Both the position numbers and the translations under genes were made by a program. Positions 36,747 through 45,821 of a DNA stretch of 64,000 bases are shown here, piece after piece (within the stretch, counting starts at the first letter, position 1; each line of letters opens with the position of its first letter). Source of the DNA: Mycobacterium nebraskense (GTDB lineage Bacteria; Actinomycetota; Actinomycetes; Mycobacteriales; Mycobacteriaceae); the NCBI RefSeq assembly GCF_002102255.1, contig NZ_LQPH01000066.1:62001-126000 (forward strand), given 5' to 3'. The notes beneath the pieces were generated by a model. That model made no database searches, had not been told where the DNA came from, and worked only from the letters and a program-made list of their open reading frames with translations.

Positions 36747-38129
36747 ATGTCTCAATCGCGGCCGCAGCACGCGGCGCCCAACCCGAACCGGAACATCAAG
36801 GCGGTCCGGACCGTGCGGTTCTGGGCGGCGCCCCTGGTGATCACGCTGGCCCTGATGTCGGCGTTGTGCGCGCTCTATCTCGGCGGCATCTTGAACCCGA
36901 TGACCAACCTGCGGCACTTCCCCATCGCCGTGGTGAACGAGGATGCCGGGCCGGCCGGCGCCGAACTCACCAGCCGACTGGTCAACGGCCTGGACAAGAA
37001 CAAGTTCGACGTCCGCGTGCTCACCCGCGACGCGGCCAAGCATCAACTGGACACCGGCCACGTGTACGGCTCGGTGCTGATACCGCCGAGCTTCTCGTCG
37101 AAGCTTCGGGACTTGGGGACGAGCGCGGTGATGCCGGGTCATGTGGAAGAGCCCGTGATCACGATTTCGACCAACCCGCGGGCCGGCACGCTCGGCGCCA
37201 GCATCGCCAGCCAGACCCTGAACATGGCGATGGGTGTGGCCAACGGCGAAGTGGGCGAACGACTTATCGCGGAGGTCAAGGCGCAGACGGGGGGCGCCCC
37301 GCTCGCCGGGGCCGCGGAGGCGGGCCTCGCGACTCCGATCGACATCGAGTCGAAGGTGTACAACCCGCTGCCCAACGGCACCGGAAACGGGCTGTCGGCC
37401 TTCTACTACGCGCTCTTGCTGCTGCTCGCGGGGTTCACCGGCAGCATCGTGGTCAGCACCCTGGTCGATGCGTTACTCGGTTACGTACCGGCCGAATTCG
37501 GCCCGGTGTATCGCTTCGCCGAGCAGGTCAGAATCTCGCGATTCCAGACGCTGCTGCTCAAGTGGGCCATCATGGTGCTGCTGGGGCTGCTCACCTCCGC
37601 GGTCTACCTGGCGATCGCCCACGGGCTCGGCATGCCCATCGACCTTGGCTGGCAACTCTGGGCTTACGGGGTGTTCGCGATCGCCGCGGTGGGCATCACC
37701 TCGAGTTCGCTGCTCTCGGTGCTGGGCACGGGCGGCCTGCTGGTCAGCATGCTGATCTTCGTGATCCTCGGGTTGCCGTCGGCCGGCGCCACCGTCCCCC
37801 TGGAGGCGACGCCACCCTTCTTCCGCTGGCTAGCCGAATTCGAGCCCATGCATCAGGTCTTCCTCGGCACTCGGTCGCTGCTGTATTTCAAGGGGCACGC
37901 GGATACCGGAATATCGCAGGCGCTGATCATGACGTCGATCGGCCTCGTCATCGGGTTGCTGCTGGGCGGCATCGTCACCCACCTGTACGACCGCAAGGGG
38001 TTCCACCGGATCCCGGGGGCGGTCGAGATGGCGATCGCCATGGAACACCAAGCCCAGCACCAGGCGCGCCAGGGCAAGCACGAGCCGACAGGCGCGACTG
38101 AGCCCGAAACCTCAAGCGAGGAAACGTAA
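36747..38129 (+). CDS. YhgE/Pip-like integral membrane protein, Rv0180c-type
   Basis: A 460-residue membrane protein resembling the YhgE/Pip and ABC-2-like group. It has one N-terminal helix (about residues 32-52, PLVITLALMSALCALYLGGI), a large extracytoplasmic region of about 170 residues (INVN-type FPIAVVNEDAGPAG), then five to six C-terminal helices and a basic tail. Such proteins serve in ESX-like secretion or as phage-infection proteins elsewhere; the function here is unknown. ATG 36747 has an AGGAG site 7 bases upstream. Confidence 0.87.
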   Translation: MSQSRPQHAAPNPNRNIKAVRTVRFWAAPLVITLALMSALCALYLGGILNPMTNLRHFPIAVVNEDAGPAGAELTSRLVNGLDKNKFDVRVLTRDAAKHQLDTGHVYGSVLIPPSFSSKLRDLGTSAVMPGHVEEPVITISTNPRAGTLGASIASQTLNMAMGVANGEVGERLIAEVKAQTGGAPLAGAAEAGLATPIDIESKVYNPLPNGTGNGLSAFYYALLLLLAGFTGSIVVSTLVDALLGYVPAEFGPVYRFAEQVRISRFQTLLLKWAIMVLLGLLTSAVYLAIAHGLGMPIDLGWQLWAYGVFAIAAVGITSSSLLSVLGTGGLLVSMLIFVILGLPSAGATVPLEATPPFFRWLAEFEPMHQVFLGTRSLLYFKGHADTGISQALIMTSIGLVIGLLLGGIVTHLYDRKGFHRIPGAVEMAIAMEHQAQHQARQGKHEPTGATEPETSSEET

Positions 38130-38235
38130 TTCGAACGCCGCACAAGCGTCATCCGCCCGTTATCTAGATTGACAGTGTGACGGATGTGACTGATGATGTT
38201 GACGTTGCATTCAGATCAGGGCGGAAAGGGCGATC

Positions 38236-39318
38236 GTGCTGACCCGACGCGCCAGCTTGCGCCGGCTGGTGGCCGGCTGCACCGCCATGGTCGCGTGTGT
38301 CGCCCTCGCGGGCACCACGGGACAGCCCGTCGCCCACGCCGCCGACGGCCGGGATCTGCTGGCCAACGCCATCAACACCACCCAGGGTTCCTACCTGGTC
38401 TATAACTTCGGCCCCGGTCACCCCGCGCCGATGCTCAACGCCGGCGGCAGCTGGTACGAGATGAACAACGGCGGCCACCTGATGATCATCAAGAATGCGG
38501 CGGGACGGCTTTCGCCCCACCTGCTGGTCGACACCCACCAAGGCGATCAGGCGCGCTGCGAGAACAACCCCGGGGCCCGCACCGGCGAGGGACTCTGGCA
38601 GGCGTCGGAACTCTATGCGCCGCTGCAGGCGTGGCAGCGGATGGGCCAGCCTACGATCGCGATCAACGCCAACTTCTTCGACGTCCGCGGGCAGAAGGCC
38701 GGCTCGTGGCGCCAGACCGGCTGCAGTTCACCGCTGGGCGCCTTCGTGGACAACACCCACGGCCAGGGCCGCGCCAACCAGGCCGTCACCGGCACCGTCG
38801 CCTACCCCGGCAAACAGGGCCTCTCGGGCGGCGGTGAAAACTGGAGCGTCCTGACGACCATGATCCTGCCGTCCGGCGGCGCGCCGTATGTGGTGTGGCC
38901 CAAGACCAAGAGCGACTACGACGCCGCCACGCCCGTGGTCCAGGATCTGCTGAACAAGAATGAGCGGTTCGTCGCGGTATCCGGGATCGGGCTGCTGGCA
39001 CCCGGCAACACCGGGCAGCTGCACGACGGCGGACCCAGCGCCGCGCGAACGGCTTTGGCGTACGCGAGGCAGAAGGACGAGATGTACATCTTCGAGGGCG
39101 GCAGCTACACACCGGACAACATGCAGGACCTCTTCCGCGGTTTGGGCAGCGACAACGCCATCCTGCTCGACGGCGGCGGGTCGTCCGCCATTGTGTTGCG
39201 CCGCGACACCGGCGGCATGTGGGCCGGCGCTGGCTCGCCGCGGGGATCGTGCGACACCCAGCAGGTGCTCTGCGATTCGCACGAGCGGGCGCTGCCCAGC
39301 TGGCTGGCCTTCAACTAG
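38236..39318 (+). CDS. lprO: Exported phosphodiester glycosidase-like protein LprO
   Basis: A 360-residue exported protein with a C-terminal phosphodiester glycosidase (NAGPA/DUF2233) domain, recognised by INANFFDVRG (about residue 143), FEGGSYTPDN and the signature AILLDGGGSSAIVL (about residue 310). The N-terminus is a signal sequence. A VAGC lipobox-like match occurs at residues 12-15, but it comes before the hydrophobic core, and cleavage at AHA near residue 35 looks more likely, so the lipoprotein label is doubtful. The start is GTG 38236. Its TAG stop shares a CTAG with the convergent DUF1275 gene. Confidence 0.88.
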   Translation: MLTRRASLRRLVAGCTAMVACVALAGTTGQPVAHAADGRDLLANAINTTQGSYLVYNFGPGHPAPMLNAGGSWYEMNNGGHLMIIKNAAGRLSPHLLVDTHQGDQARCENNPGARTGEGLWQASELYAPLQAWQRMGQPTIAINANFFDVRGQKAGSWRQTGCSSPLGAFVDNTHGQGRANQAVTGTVAYPGKQGLSGGGENWSVLTTMILPSGGAPYVVWPKTKSDYDAATPVVQDLLNKNERFVAVSGIGLLAPGNTGQLHDGGPSAARTALAYARQKDEMYIFEGGSYTPDNMQDLFRGLGSDNAILLDGGGSSAIVLRRDTGGMWAGAGSPRGSCDTQQVLCDSHERALPSWLAFN

Positions 39319-39986
39319 CCCGGCCCAAAGCGGAAGATCAACAGGCTGGCCCCCACCACCGCCGCCGTGACCGCGAACACCGGCGCGACGACGAATCGTG
39401 ACATCGTCGCACCCAGGAAAGCGCCCGCACACATCGTCAGCACGACGCCGATACGCAATGTTTGACGGGCGCCCGTGCCGCCGGCCAGGCGGCTGTCCAG
39501 GCCGAGGCTGACGATGGTCGACGTCAGTACCGTGGTGGACAGTTCCTGGATACCGAACTGGCGGGCGCTCGAGTGCTGCAGACCGAACGTTACCGCGAGG
39601 ACGCCGATCATGATCAGCTTGGTGTTGTCGTGGTACTGCAGGACCCCCGTACCGGCCAGGGTCGCCAGCCCCACCAAAAGGGTGATCTCCGTTGCCAATA
39701 CGGTGGTGATCCACGGCCGCGTCCGATCAGCGAAATGTCGCGATATCCGGCCGCTGAGAATCGTGGTGCAGACGAAGGTGGGCAGCGCCACCACGACCGC
39801 GGTCATATCGATGCTCGTCCTGGGCGCCAGCCAAAAGCCAAGGAAGATCACGTTTCCCGTCATGTTGGCGACGAACACGTGGCCGAGCACCAGGATGCTG
39901 ATCGAGTCCGCCAGGCCGGTGGCGAAGGTCAACAGCAGCAATGCCGCGACGGTCGAACGCTCCGACACCGGCGAAGTAACGGCCAT
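39315..39986 (-). CDS. DUF1275 (YoaK-like) membrane protein
   Basis: A 223-residue protein with six hydrophobic helices typical of the DUF1275/YoaK family; the family motif is visible in ATGLADSISILVLGHVFVANMTGN (about residues 21-44, quoted in part). Function is unknown. It lies 18 bp downstream of the last Mce-associated gene in the same direction, so it may be read from the mce1 operon, although it is not at this position in H37Rv. Its stop overlaps that of lprO within CTAG. Confidence 0.85.
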   Translation of the reverse strand: MAVTSPVSERSTVAALLLLTFATGLADSISILVLGHVFVANMTGNVIFLGFWLAPRTSIDMTAVVVALPTFVCTTILSGRISRHFADRTRPWITTVLATEITLLVGLATLAGTGVLQYHDNTKLIMIGVLAVTFGLQHSSARQFGIQELSTTVLTSTIVSLGLDSRLAGGTGARQTLRIGVVLTMCAGAFLGATMSRFVVAPVFAVTAAVVGASLLIFRFGPG

Positions 39987-40004
39987 GGGTCGTAGCCGAT
40001 CGCG

Positions 40005-40709
40005 CTAGACGTGCGGCGTCAAATCCAGCGACGTGATGGTCGTCATCCTGGTCACCAGCCAGCGGCTGCCCGCGCGCTTCAGGAACAGCCGGTAGGACAG
40101 ATACTTCAGGGAAGGCACGTTCTTGGTCAACGGGCTGGTGGACGTGGTGTTGGTGTACACGATGACGACGGCGTTGGCATCGTCGATCGATTCGACCGCC
40201 GCGCCGGTGACGTCGGTGTGGTTGGTGATCTTGGCCTGCTTGTTGGGGGCGACGATGGCGTCGACGAACTTGCGGTACTGCGCTTCGAAATCCCCGCTGA
40301 GATAGCGCGATGAGCGGTCGGCGAGGGTGTCCATGTTCTCGGGCGTGTAGGTCCACAGCGTCGTGATGGCATCGGCCGCGGTCCGCGCCACCTTGAGTTT
40401 CGTTGCCGCGGCGGCATGATCGGTCAGGTACGGCTGCACCGTCGCGCCGGCGAATGCCGCGGAACCGACGAAAAGTGCGGCGGCCACGACCACGGTGATG
40501 GCCAGCCGCTTACCGGCCAGCCACCTGCGCCGTTTGCGACCGGATGGTTGATCGTCGGCTGTAGCAGCGTCCTCGGCCGTGGATTCCGCTGCGGCAGAGG
40601 TGTCTTCATCGGCGGCACCGGTCTCGTCCCGCTCTTCGGTCGCCGCCTCTTCCGAGCCGCCCGTCTCGTCGGCGGCTAGATCACCTGCTGCAGGTTGCTG
40701 ATCTTCCAC
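40005..40709 (-). CDS. Mce-associated membrane protein, Rv0178-type
   Basis: A 234-residue protein with an acidic, Ala/Glu-rich cytosolic N-terminus (about 65 residues), a basic RKRRR anchor, one transmembrane helix (about 75-95) and an extracytoplasmic Mam (NTF2/VirB8-like) domain ending SRWLVTRMTTITSLDL. It is likely a stabilising or accessory subunit of the Mce1 transporter. GTG 40709 is the most plausible start, overlapping the preceding gene by 34 bases; starts further upstream would read deeper into that gene. It is the last of four tandem Mam genes. Confidence 0.88.
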   Translation of the reverse strand: MEDQQPAAGDLAADETGGSEEAATEERDETGAADEDTSAAAESTAEDAATADDQPSGRKRRRWLAGKRLAITVVVAAALFVGSAAFAGATVQPYLTDHAAAATKLKVARTAADAITTLWTYTPENMDTLADRSSRYLSGDFEAQYRKFVDAIVAPNKQAKITNHTDVTGAAVESIDDANAVVIVYTNTTSTSPLTKNVPSLKYLSYRLFLKRAGSRWLVTRMTTITSLDLTPHV

Positions 40710-41230
40710 TGCTTTCCTTCCCGCGTGGCGGTTGCCGCCCACCGATTGGCATTTTCCCAAACTTGTTTACCGTCCGGCGATTTGGAGCTGACCGCGGTGG
40801 CTACGATGACGGTGGCGCTGCCATCGTCGTTCCATCGCTCCACGCCCGCATCCAGGACGGTGCCGGTGGCCGGTTCGGCTCGGGCCACCTGCAGCAAGAT
40901 CTCGTTCGCCTTTTCGCGGTACTCCTTGGCGAAGTCGCCGGTCGCCTGGGCGAGTACGCGTGTCACGTAGTCGTTGGCGTGGAACGGATCGACGGAGGTG
41001 AACTGCGTCATGAAGCCGGTGACGTAGCTGAGCACCTGGCGATTCTTCGACTCGGCGCGGTCGCGGGATTCGTGGTTGATGAGCATCAGGGTGCATACCG
41101 TGATCGCGGCCGCCATGAAGACCGCGGCGATGGCGCTGGCCAACGGCAGGCCCCAGGGCCGACCCGGCGGCACCGGATGCGGGACCAGGAGCGGTTCCTC
41201 TCCCGGCTGAAACTTGCGGCGCGGGCTCAT
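40676..41230 (-). CDS. Mce-associated membrane protein, Rv0177-type
   Basis: A 184-residue membrane protein with a roughly 28-residue cytosolic N-terminus, one transmembrane helix (about 29-50) and an extracytoplasmic Mam domain (SVDPFHANDYVTRVLAQATG, WKISNLQQV at the end). It is predicted to assist Mce1 complex stability. ATG 41230 overlaps the upstream gene by four bases. Confidence 0.9.
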   Translation of the reverse strand: MSPRRKFQPGEEPLLVPHPVPPGRPWGLPLASAIAAVFMAAAITVCTLMLINHESRDRAESKNRQVLSYVTGFMTQFTSVDPFHANDYVTRVLAQATGDFAKEYREKANEILLQVARAEPATGTVLDAGVERWNDDGSATVIVATAVSSKSPDGKQVWENANRWAATATREGKQWKISNLQQVI

Positions 41231-42198
41231 TTCCCGCTCCCGGGCGGTTTGGGCTTGGTCAGCACCGTGAGGTCGTCAACGAGCCAACGGCTGCCGCCGT
41301 CTTTGGCGAAAGTCACTCGAACGGTGGCGGAGATGTAACGTTCGTCGGGCGCCGCCCCGCGTCGGCCCTGCATGAACATCAGCATCGTCGCCCGATCCGG
41401 CGCCGCCGACTGGATCGCGTGGTCGGTCACCCAGTACTCGTTGATGACCGGGTTGCCCTTCTGCACCATCTCCTGCTGGGTGGCCAGTTGAGTCCGGTAT
41501 TTGGGGGTCGCCAACGACAAGGCGCGGGCAAAATCGTCGTGCAACGATTTGGGGTCGTAGGTCAGCATCTGCGCGACGATCTTCGGGCCCTGCGCGTCAA
41601 GCTGGGCACGCGTTTGGTCGGTGGCCCGGTCCGGGGCTAACACCGCCGCATAGCTCGTCACCGCACCGGCGACGCACAGTCCCGCCGCGCCCAGCACCAC
41701 GACCGTCGTCCACCGCCGCACGTTGAACGGCGGCTCGGCCGATTCCCGACGCCGCACTTCGGTGCGCAGCAGCATGTCGGCGAAGGTGCGGCGCCCCGAA
41801 TCCCACAGCGGCCAAAGCCATCCCACCACCGACACCGTGTCGAGCAGGTGCGCCAGGTCCCGCAGCAGCAGTCCCCACGGTCCGATGGGTTCGCCATCGC
41901 GCCGGGCCACCGCGATGCCGAAAAGAGCCCGCCCGACGCTCCAGCCGGTGACCGTGGGCAGCAGCAGCCGGTTCACCAAGACCAGCAGGATGACGACTCC
42001 GATGACCGCGATGCACAGCCACCACCACACGCCGCGGGGCGGAACGGTGAAACAGGCCAGCGCCATCGTCGCGACTACCGCAGTAGCGGGCAGGACATCG
42101 ACGGCGAGCGAACCGGCACGAAGATGCCAGGACGCCAACGCATTCCGTGGGGACTCCTGGACGGCCGCGGCCGGTGGCTTCTCGACCACCACCGTCAC
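41227..42198 (-). CDS. RDD-domain Mce-associated membrane protein, Rv0176-type
   Basis: A 323-residue protein fusing an N-terminal RDD domain (three helices, about residues 25-145, with LRAGSLAVDVLPA and RTFADMLL) to a fourth helix (about 165-185) and a C-terminal extracytoplasmic Mam domain. The RDD and Mam fusion is typical of the Mce1 accessory set. The start overlaps the upstream gene by four bases. Confidence 0.9.
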   Translation of the reverse strand: MTVVVEKPPAAAVQESPRNALASWHLRAGSLAVDVLPATAVVATMALACFTVPPRGVWWWLCIAVIGVVILLVLVNRLLLPTVTGWSVGRALFGIAVARRDGEPIGPWGLLLRDLAHLLDTVSVVGWLWPLWDSGRRTFADMLLRTEVRRRESAEPPFNVRRWTTVVVLGAAGLCVAGAVTSYAAVLAPDRATDQTRAQLDAQGPKIVAQMLTYDPKSLHDDFARALSLATPKYRTQLATQQEMVQKGNPVINEYWVTDHAIQSAAPDRATMLMFMQGRRGAAPDERYISATVRVTFAKDGGSRWLVDDLTVLTKPKPPGSGK

Positions 42199-43037
42199 TT
42201 CGTCACCTGGTCGAGCTTGGCTATCTTGTATTGCCCTTCGGCCAGAGCCATTTTCACACGCAGGCGGTACCCGGTTTCGTTCTGGGTCTGATCGTTGGCG
42301 ACCTTGACGCGGACCGCGACGAGCACGTCGACCGAACCGTCGGGGTTGTTGCGTTCGACCGCCGCCCGCATGTCGGACACCTGGACGTGGACGTTGGCAG
42401 CCTGATACGCCTGAACGAGCATGCTGGTGTAGAGCAGGGCTTGCGAGCGGAAATTGTCTGTGCCGCAGTCGATGATCTTCTGCTCACTCGCCGCCATCGC
42501 GTTGGTGTCAGGCGCCTGGGTCGCCGCAACGCAGTCGACGGCCGCCTTGAGCGCCGCGGTGTTGTTGCGGGCTATCGCCTGGCTTTCGTGGTGGTAGCGC
42601 AACGCGAAATAGCCGCCGGTGCCGACGGCTGCGGCGAGGAGCACGAGCGTCGCCGCGATGCCGGCCAGCCAGCCGCGCCCCAACCGCGACGGACCACGCT
42701 CGGCGGCCTCGCCGGGTCCGGACTCGGGACCGGTCTGCTCGATTGTGTCGTCGGGTTCCGACGGCTCCCCCTCGGACACCGACGGCTCCGCGGCCGTCAC
42801 CGCCGGGTCGATCGAGTCGGCCCCGTCCTCGGCTTCTGCCAATTCCCCGGCCGTCGCCTCGGCGCTGGTCGGTTCGGCTGCGTCCTCGGCTTCTGCCGAA
42901 TCCCCGGCCGCCGCCACGGGACTGGTCGGGTCGGCGGCGGCCGCCGGGTCCTGGTTCTTAGGACGCCGTCTGCGCAGACGACGAAACTTCGGCATCGGTG
43001 GGGGGTTCAGCCGGCTGGCGCCAGCATCTCCTTCCAT
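42195..43037 (-). CDS. Mce-associated membrane protein, Rv0175-type
   Basis: A 280-residue protein. The cytosolic N-terminus has a basic patch (KFRRLRRRRPK) and then about 80 residues rich in Glu, Ala, Asp and Pro. One transmembrane helix follows (about 122-143), then the Mam domain. ATG 43037 is chosen because AGGAG lies 7 bases upstream, although it overlaps mce1F by 31 bases. An alternative ATG at 42995 lacks a ribosome binding site. The acidic spacer makes it longer than the M. tuberculosis counterpart as recalled (213 residues). Confidence 0.85.
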   Translation of the reverse strand: MEGDAGASRLNPPPMPKFRRLRRRRPKNQDPAAAADPTSPVAAAGDSAEAEDAAEPTSAEATAGELAEAEDGADSIDPAVTAAEPSVSEGEPSEPDDTIEQTGPESGPGEAAERGPSRLGRGWLAGIAATLVLLAAAVGTGGYFALRYHHESQAIARNNTAALKAAVDCVAATQAPDTNAMAASEQKIIDCGTDNFRSQALLYTSMLVQAYQAANVHVQVSDMRAAVERNNPDGSVDVLVAVRVKVANDQTQNETGYRLRVKMALAEGQYKIAKLDQVTK

Positions 43038-44557
43038 CCGTCGTCTCCTGTTCTGGCCGAGTTCTCGACGGAGTATTTAACTCCATCTGGCCCTACCAGT
43101 TCACCGCTTTGGGGACTGTAGATCGCCGCGGGAGACCCGCTGGGGTTGTAGACACACGGGTTGGGCTGCTGGCCGTTGCACTGCACGGTACCCGACCCCG
43201 GCCGCGACAAGGGATCGCTGGTCGGCGGAGGCGTCCCCGCAACCCGGTCCGAGGGGGCCGGGTTCAGGCCGGTATCGATCGACGGCGCCGGGATCACCTG
43301 ACCCGGTTTCACCGGCTGGTCACAGCGCGCAGAGGGGGCCGGGCAGGTCAGGATCTGGTTGGGGTCGCCATACCAGGGGTTCGTCCCGGCCGGAACGTAC
43401 GGATTGGGGTCGCGGCACTCCCGCGGGGTGGCCGCCCGCTTGCCCTCGATGTCCGTGCACGGGATATTGCGCGACCCGCGCACGCTGTTGGCCGGGGTGT
43501 CCATCGGGATCTTGCAGTACGTGCCGGACGGCAGCGGCTGCATGCTGATGTCAGCCGGGGACCGCCACTCCGACGCCGGGATGAAGCCGGTCAGGCACGG
43601 CGGTGGCTGGTTGATCGACAACGCCAGGTCCAGTGCCGCCATGTTCGGGAACGGCGCTGCCACCGTCTGGGCGATCGAAGCGCCCTGCGGTAGGAACACC
43701 AGGACCTGCTCCACGCCGGTGTGGTAGCGCTTGAGCAGGTCGAACACCACTTCGAGATTCGCCAGCGTCTGCGGCAGCGACTCCCGTACGCCGCTGAACA
43801 CGTCGTTGACCTGATCGGCGGTCGGCGCCGCCTGGCGCAGCACGCTTCTCAGGTGCTGGTCTTCCTGCGCGGACTGCGCGCCCAACTTGTTCAGGTTGCG
43901 CGCCCACCGTTCGATGGCATCACCCGACTTGACCTGGCTGTCCAGGACCCCACCCGAGTTCTGGATGATGTCGTTGACGTCGGTGATGTTCGTCTTGAAA
44001 TCTCCGACGATCGCCTGAGCGGAATCCACCAGCCGCTGCAGGGCGGGGCCCAGCCCGCCCACGGATTGCGCCGTCTCGTCGAGCAACTGGGCGATCTTGT
44101 CCTTGGGCAGCACGGCAAGCCCGCGGTTGGCCGTATCCAATGCCGGCCCGATCTCGGCGGGCACCGTGCCCTTCGTGATCGTCTGACCGTCCGACAGGAA
44201 CTTGCCCGGGTTCCCGGTCGACTCCAGGTCCAGGTACTGCTCACCGACGGCCGACACCGAGTGCACGTTGGCCGTCGCGTCGGTCGGGATCTTGTAGCGG
44301 CTGTCGATGCTCATCGTCGCCTCGGCGCCCCGTTCGGTCGGCTCGACGTCGGTGACCTTGCCGATGGTGATGCCGCGGTACGTCACGTTCGCCGTCGGAT
44401 ACAGGCCGCCCGACGCGGGCAGCTGGGCCTTCAGCGTGTATCGACCGATGCCCGCCAGGCTCGGGATCTGTAGGTAGTACACCCCGAGCACGAGCAGCGA
44501 GATGACCGTCAGGATCCCGAACGCAACCAGCTGGCGTCTGACGAAAGGAGTCAGCAA
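43007..44557 (-). CDS. mce1F: Mce1 substrate-binding protein Mce1F
   Basis: A 516-residue MCE protein: N-terminal membrane anchor (about 10-30), MCE domain (about 38-115, PASGGLYPTANVTYRGITIGKV), a long helical barrel region, and a Pro-rich, Cys-containing C-terminal domain. It is one of six subunits forming the periplasmic tunnel of the Mce1 fatty-acid and mycolic-acid importer. It overlaps the lprK stop region by 7 bases. Length is close to the recalled 515 residues of Rv0174. Confidence 0.95.
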   Translation of the reverse strand: MLTPFVRRQLVAFGILTVISLLVLGVYYLQIPSLAGIGRYTLKAQLPASGGLYPTANVTYRGITIGKVTDVEPTERGAEATMSIDSRYKIPTDATANVHSVSAVGEQYLDLESTGNPGKFLSDGQTITKGTVPAEIGPALDTANRGLAVLPKDKIAQLLDETAQSVGGLGPALQRLVDSAQAIVGDFKTNITDVNDIIQNSGGVLDSQVKSGDAIERWARNLNKLGAQSAQEDQHLRSVLRQAAPTADQVNDVFSGVRESLPQTLANLEVVFDLLKRYHTGVEQVLVFLPQGASIAQTVAAPFPNMAALDLALSINQPPPCLTGFIPASEWRSPADISMQPLPSGTYCKIPMDTPANSVRGSRNIPCTDIEGKRAATPRECRDPNPYVPAGTNPWYGDPNQILTCPAPSARCDQPVKPGQVIPAPSIDTGLNPAPSDRVAGTPPPTSDPLSRPGSGTVQCNGQQPNPCVYNPSGSPAAIYSPQSGELVGPDGVKYSVENSARTGDDGWKEMLAPAG

Positions 44558-45711
44558 TTCCTGTCCCCCCTTTCCACCAGTGGCCCACCGGGCGCGTCAT
44601 TCGGGTTCGGCGTGTAGCGGACGTCGGGGATCATCGTCTCGGGATCACGCCCGAACGACTGCTCGAGCGCGCGCAGGGCCCCCGACAATCCGGTACCGGT
44701 GAGGAACGCGTTGTCGACGGAGCTGTAAGTCACGTCGAGTGTCAGCGAGATGTTGATGTAGTCGCCGCGGAAGATCTTCGGCACCGTGTCGATGTCGAAC
44801 GGCTGCGTGAGGATCAGCTTCAGCGCGCCGACCAGGTACGGCGAGGCGCGTCCCAGCTCCTTCAACGGGCATTGCAGCGCCTGCAGGTCGGTGTGCAGGG
44901 GCCCGCGGGCTTCCGACAGGTACTGGTCGGCGGCCTGGCTGAGCCGTCCCACCGCGTCGACGGCGTTGATCAGCAAGTTCTTGGTGTCGGCGAAATGCTT
45001 GACCAGCGGCGGGATGTCGGTGAGCACCCGGTCGAGGACGTCGGCCCGGGCACCCACGTAGGTGAGCAGCCGGTTGGTCGAGTCGATCGCGTGCGTGATG
45101 TCATCCCGCTGCTCGTTGAGCTGGCTGGTGAAGGTGTCCAGTTTGCCCAGGAAGGCCCGGATCTGGTCGCCCCGCCCGTTGAAGATGTTGAAGACCTCGT
45201 TCTGCAGCACCTCCAGGTTGGGGATGCCGCCACCGCGCAGGATCAGCGACAGGCTGGCCAGGGTTTGCTCGGTGGTCGGATACGCCGAGGAATTCTTCAG
45301 CGCAATCGTGTCGCCGTTCTTGAGCAATTCCTGCGACGGGTTCGGCGGTGCAGCCAGCTCGACGTGCTGGGAACCCAGCAGCGAGGTCTGGCCGATCTTG
45401 GCGATGGCGTTCTTCGGCAGCTTGGTGTTCTTGTCGATACCCAGCGTCAAGGTAGCGATCCAGTTCTTCAGCTCGATTGCCTTGATCGACCCGACGAAGA
45501 CGTCGGCGACCATCACCTTGCTGTTGCCGTTGATCGCCAGGGTGTCCGGCACCTGCACGTAGACCGTCATGGCGCCCGAGCCGCTGCCCGGACCCCCGGG
45601 GATCGCGACGTTGGAGATCCCGTGCCAGCCGCACGAACTCAGCACCAGCGCGGCCACCAGCAGAACCAGCCCCTGCCAGGTCCGGCGGCGAACCAGACGA
45701 AGCGCACTCAC
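44551..45711 (-). CDS. lprK: Mce1 lipoprotein LprK (Mce1E)
   Basis: A 386-residue lipoprotein subunit of Mce1. GTG 45711 gives a short basic N-terminus, a hydrophobic core and the lipobox LSSC (Cys at about residue 28), as in M. tuberculosis LprK. The MCE domain follows (about 40-120), then the helical region and a conserved C-terminus (FGRDPETMIPDVRYTPNPND). The same frame is open further upstream through two 54-bp repeat copies to GTG 45819. Starting there would add 36 Arg-rich residues before the signal peptide, so the shorter start is preferred. Confidence 0.93.
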   Translation of the reverse strand: MSALRLVRRRTWQGLVLLVAALVLSSCGWHGISNVAIPGGPGSGSGAMTVYVQVPDTLAINGNSKVMVADVFVGSIKAIELKNWIATLTLGIDKNTKLPKNAIAKIGQTSLLGSQHVELAAPPNPSQELLKNGDTIALKNSSAYPTTEQTLASLSLILRGGGIPNLEVLQNEVFNIFNGRGDQIRAFLGKLDTFTSQLNEQRDDITHAIDSTNRLLTYVGARADVLDRVLTDIPPLVKHFADTKNLLINAVDAVGRLSQAADQYLSEARGPLHTDLQALQCPLKELGRASPYLVGALKLILTQPFDIDTVPKIFRGDYINISLTLDVTYSSVDNAFLTGTGLSGALRALEQSFGRDPETMIPDVRYTPNPNDAPGGPLVERGDRNC

Positions 45712-45821
45712 TGATTGTCGGTTCGGCTTGCTCCTCGCGCGTACCGCGCTCGTCCCGCGCCTCACTGACTGTCGGCTCGGCTTGCTCCTCGCGCGTACCG
45801 CGCTCGTCCCGCGCCTCACTG
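45707..45821 (-). repeat. MIRU-like tandem repeat, two 54-bp copies, between mce1D and lprK
   Basis: Copy 1 spans 45707-45760 and copy 2 spans 45761-45814; they differ at two positions, and a 7-base start of a third unit (CTCACTG) follows to 45821. On the coding strand each copy begins with GTGAG, whose TGA/GTG overlap serves as the mce1D stop and a start codon. Each copy is 18 in-frame codons without a stop (RRGTSAVRARSKP...). This is the arrangement of mycobacterial interspersed repetitive units: inserted at a GTGA/ATGA junction, keeping the frame open, in polycistronic operons. The family assignment rests on structure, not on a search. Confidence 0.75.

Noticed and set aside
38236..38330. 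Lipobox VAGC in LprO as proof of a lipoprotein
   Set aside because: The cysteine precedes the hydrophobic core rather than following it, so signal peptidase II processing there is unlikely.
44551..45819. LprK starting at GTG 45819 inside the repeat
   Set aside because: It would place 36 Arg-rich residues ahead of a normal lipoprotein signal peptide. GTG 45711 gives the expected lipobox position. Kept only as a finding about the repeat.
45707..45821. CRISPR array
   Set aside because: The two 54-bp units are directly adjacent with no spacers and there are no cas genes; it is a tandem, in-frame MIRU-like repeat.
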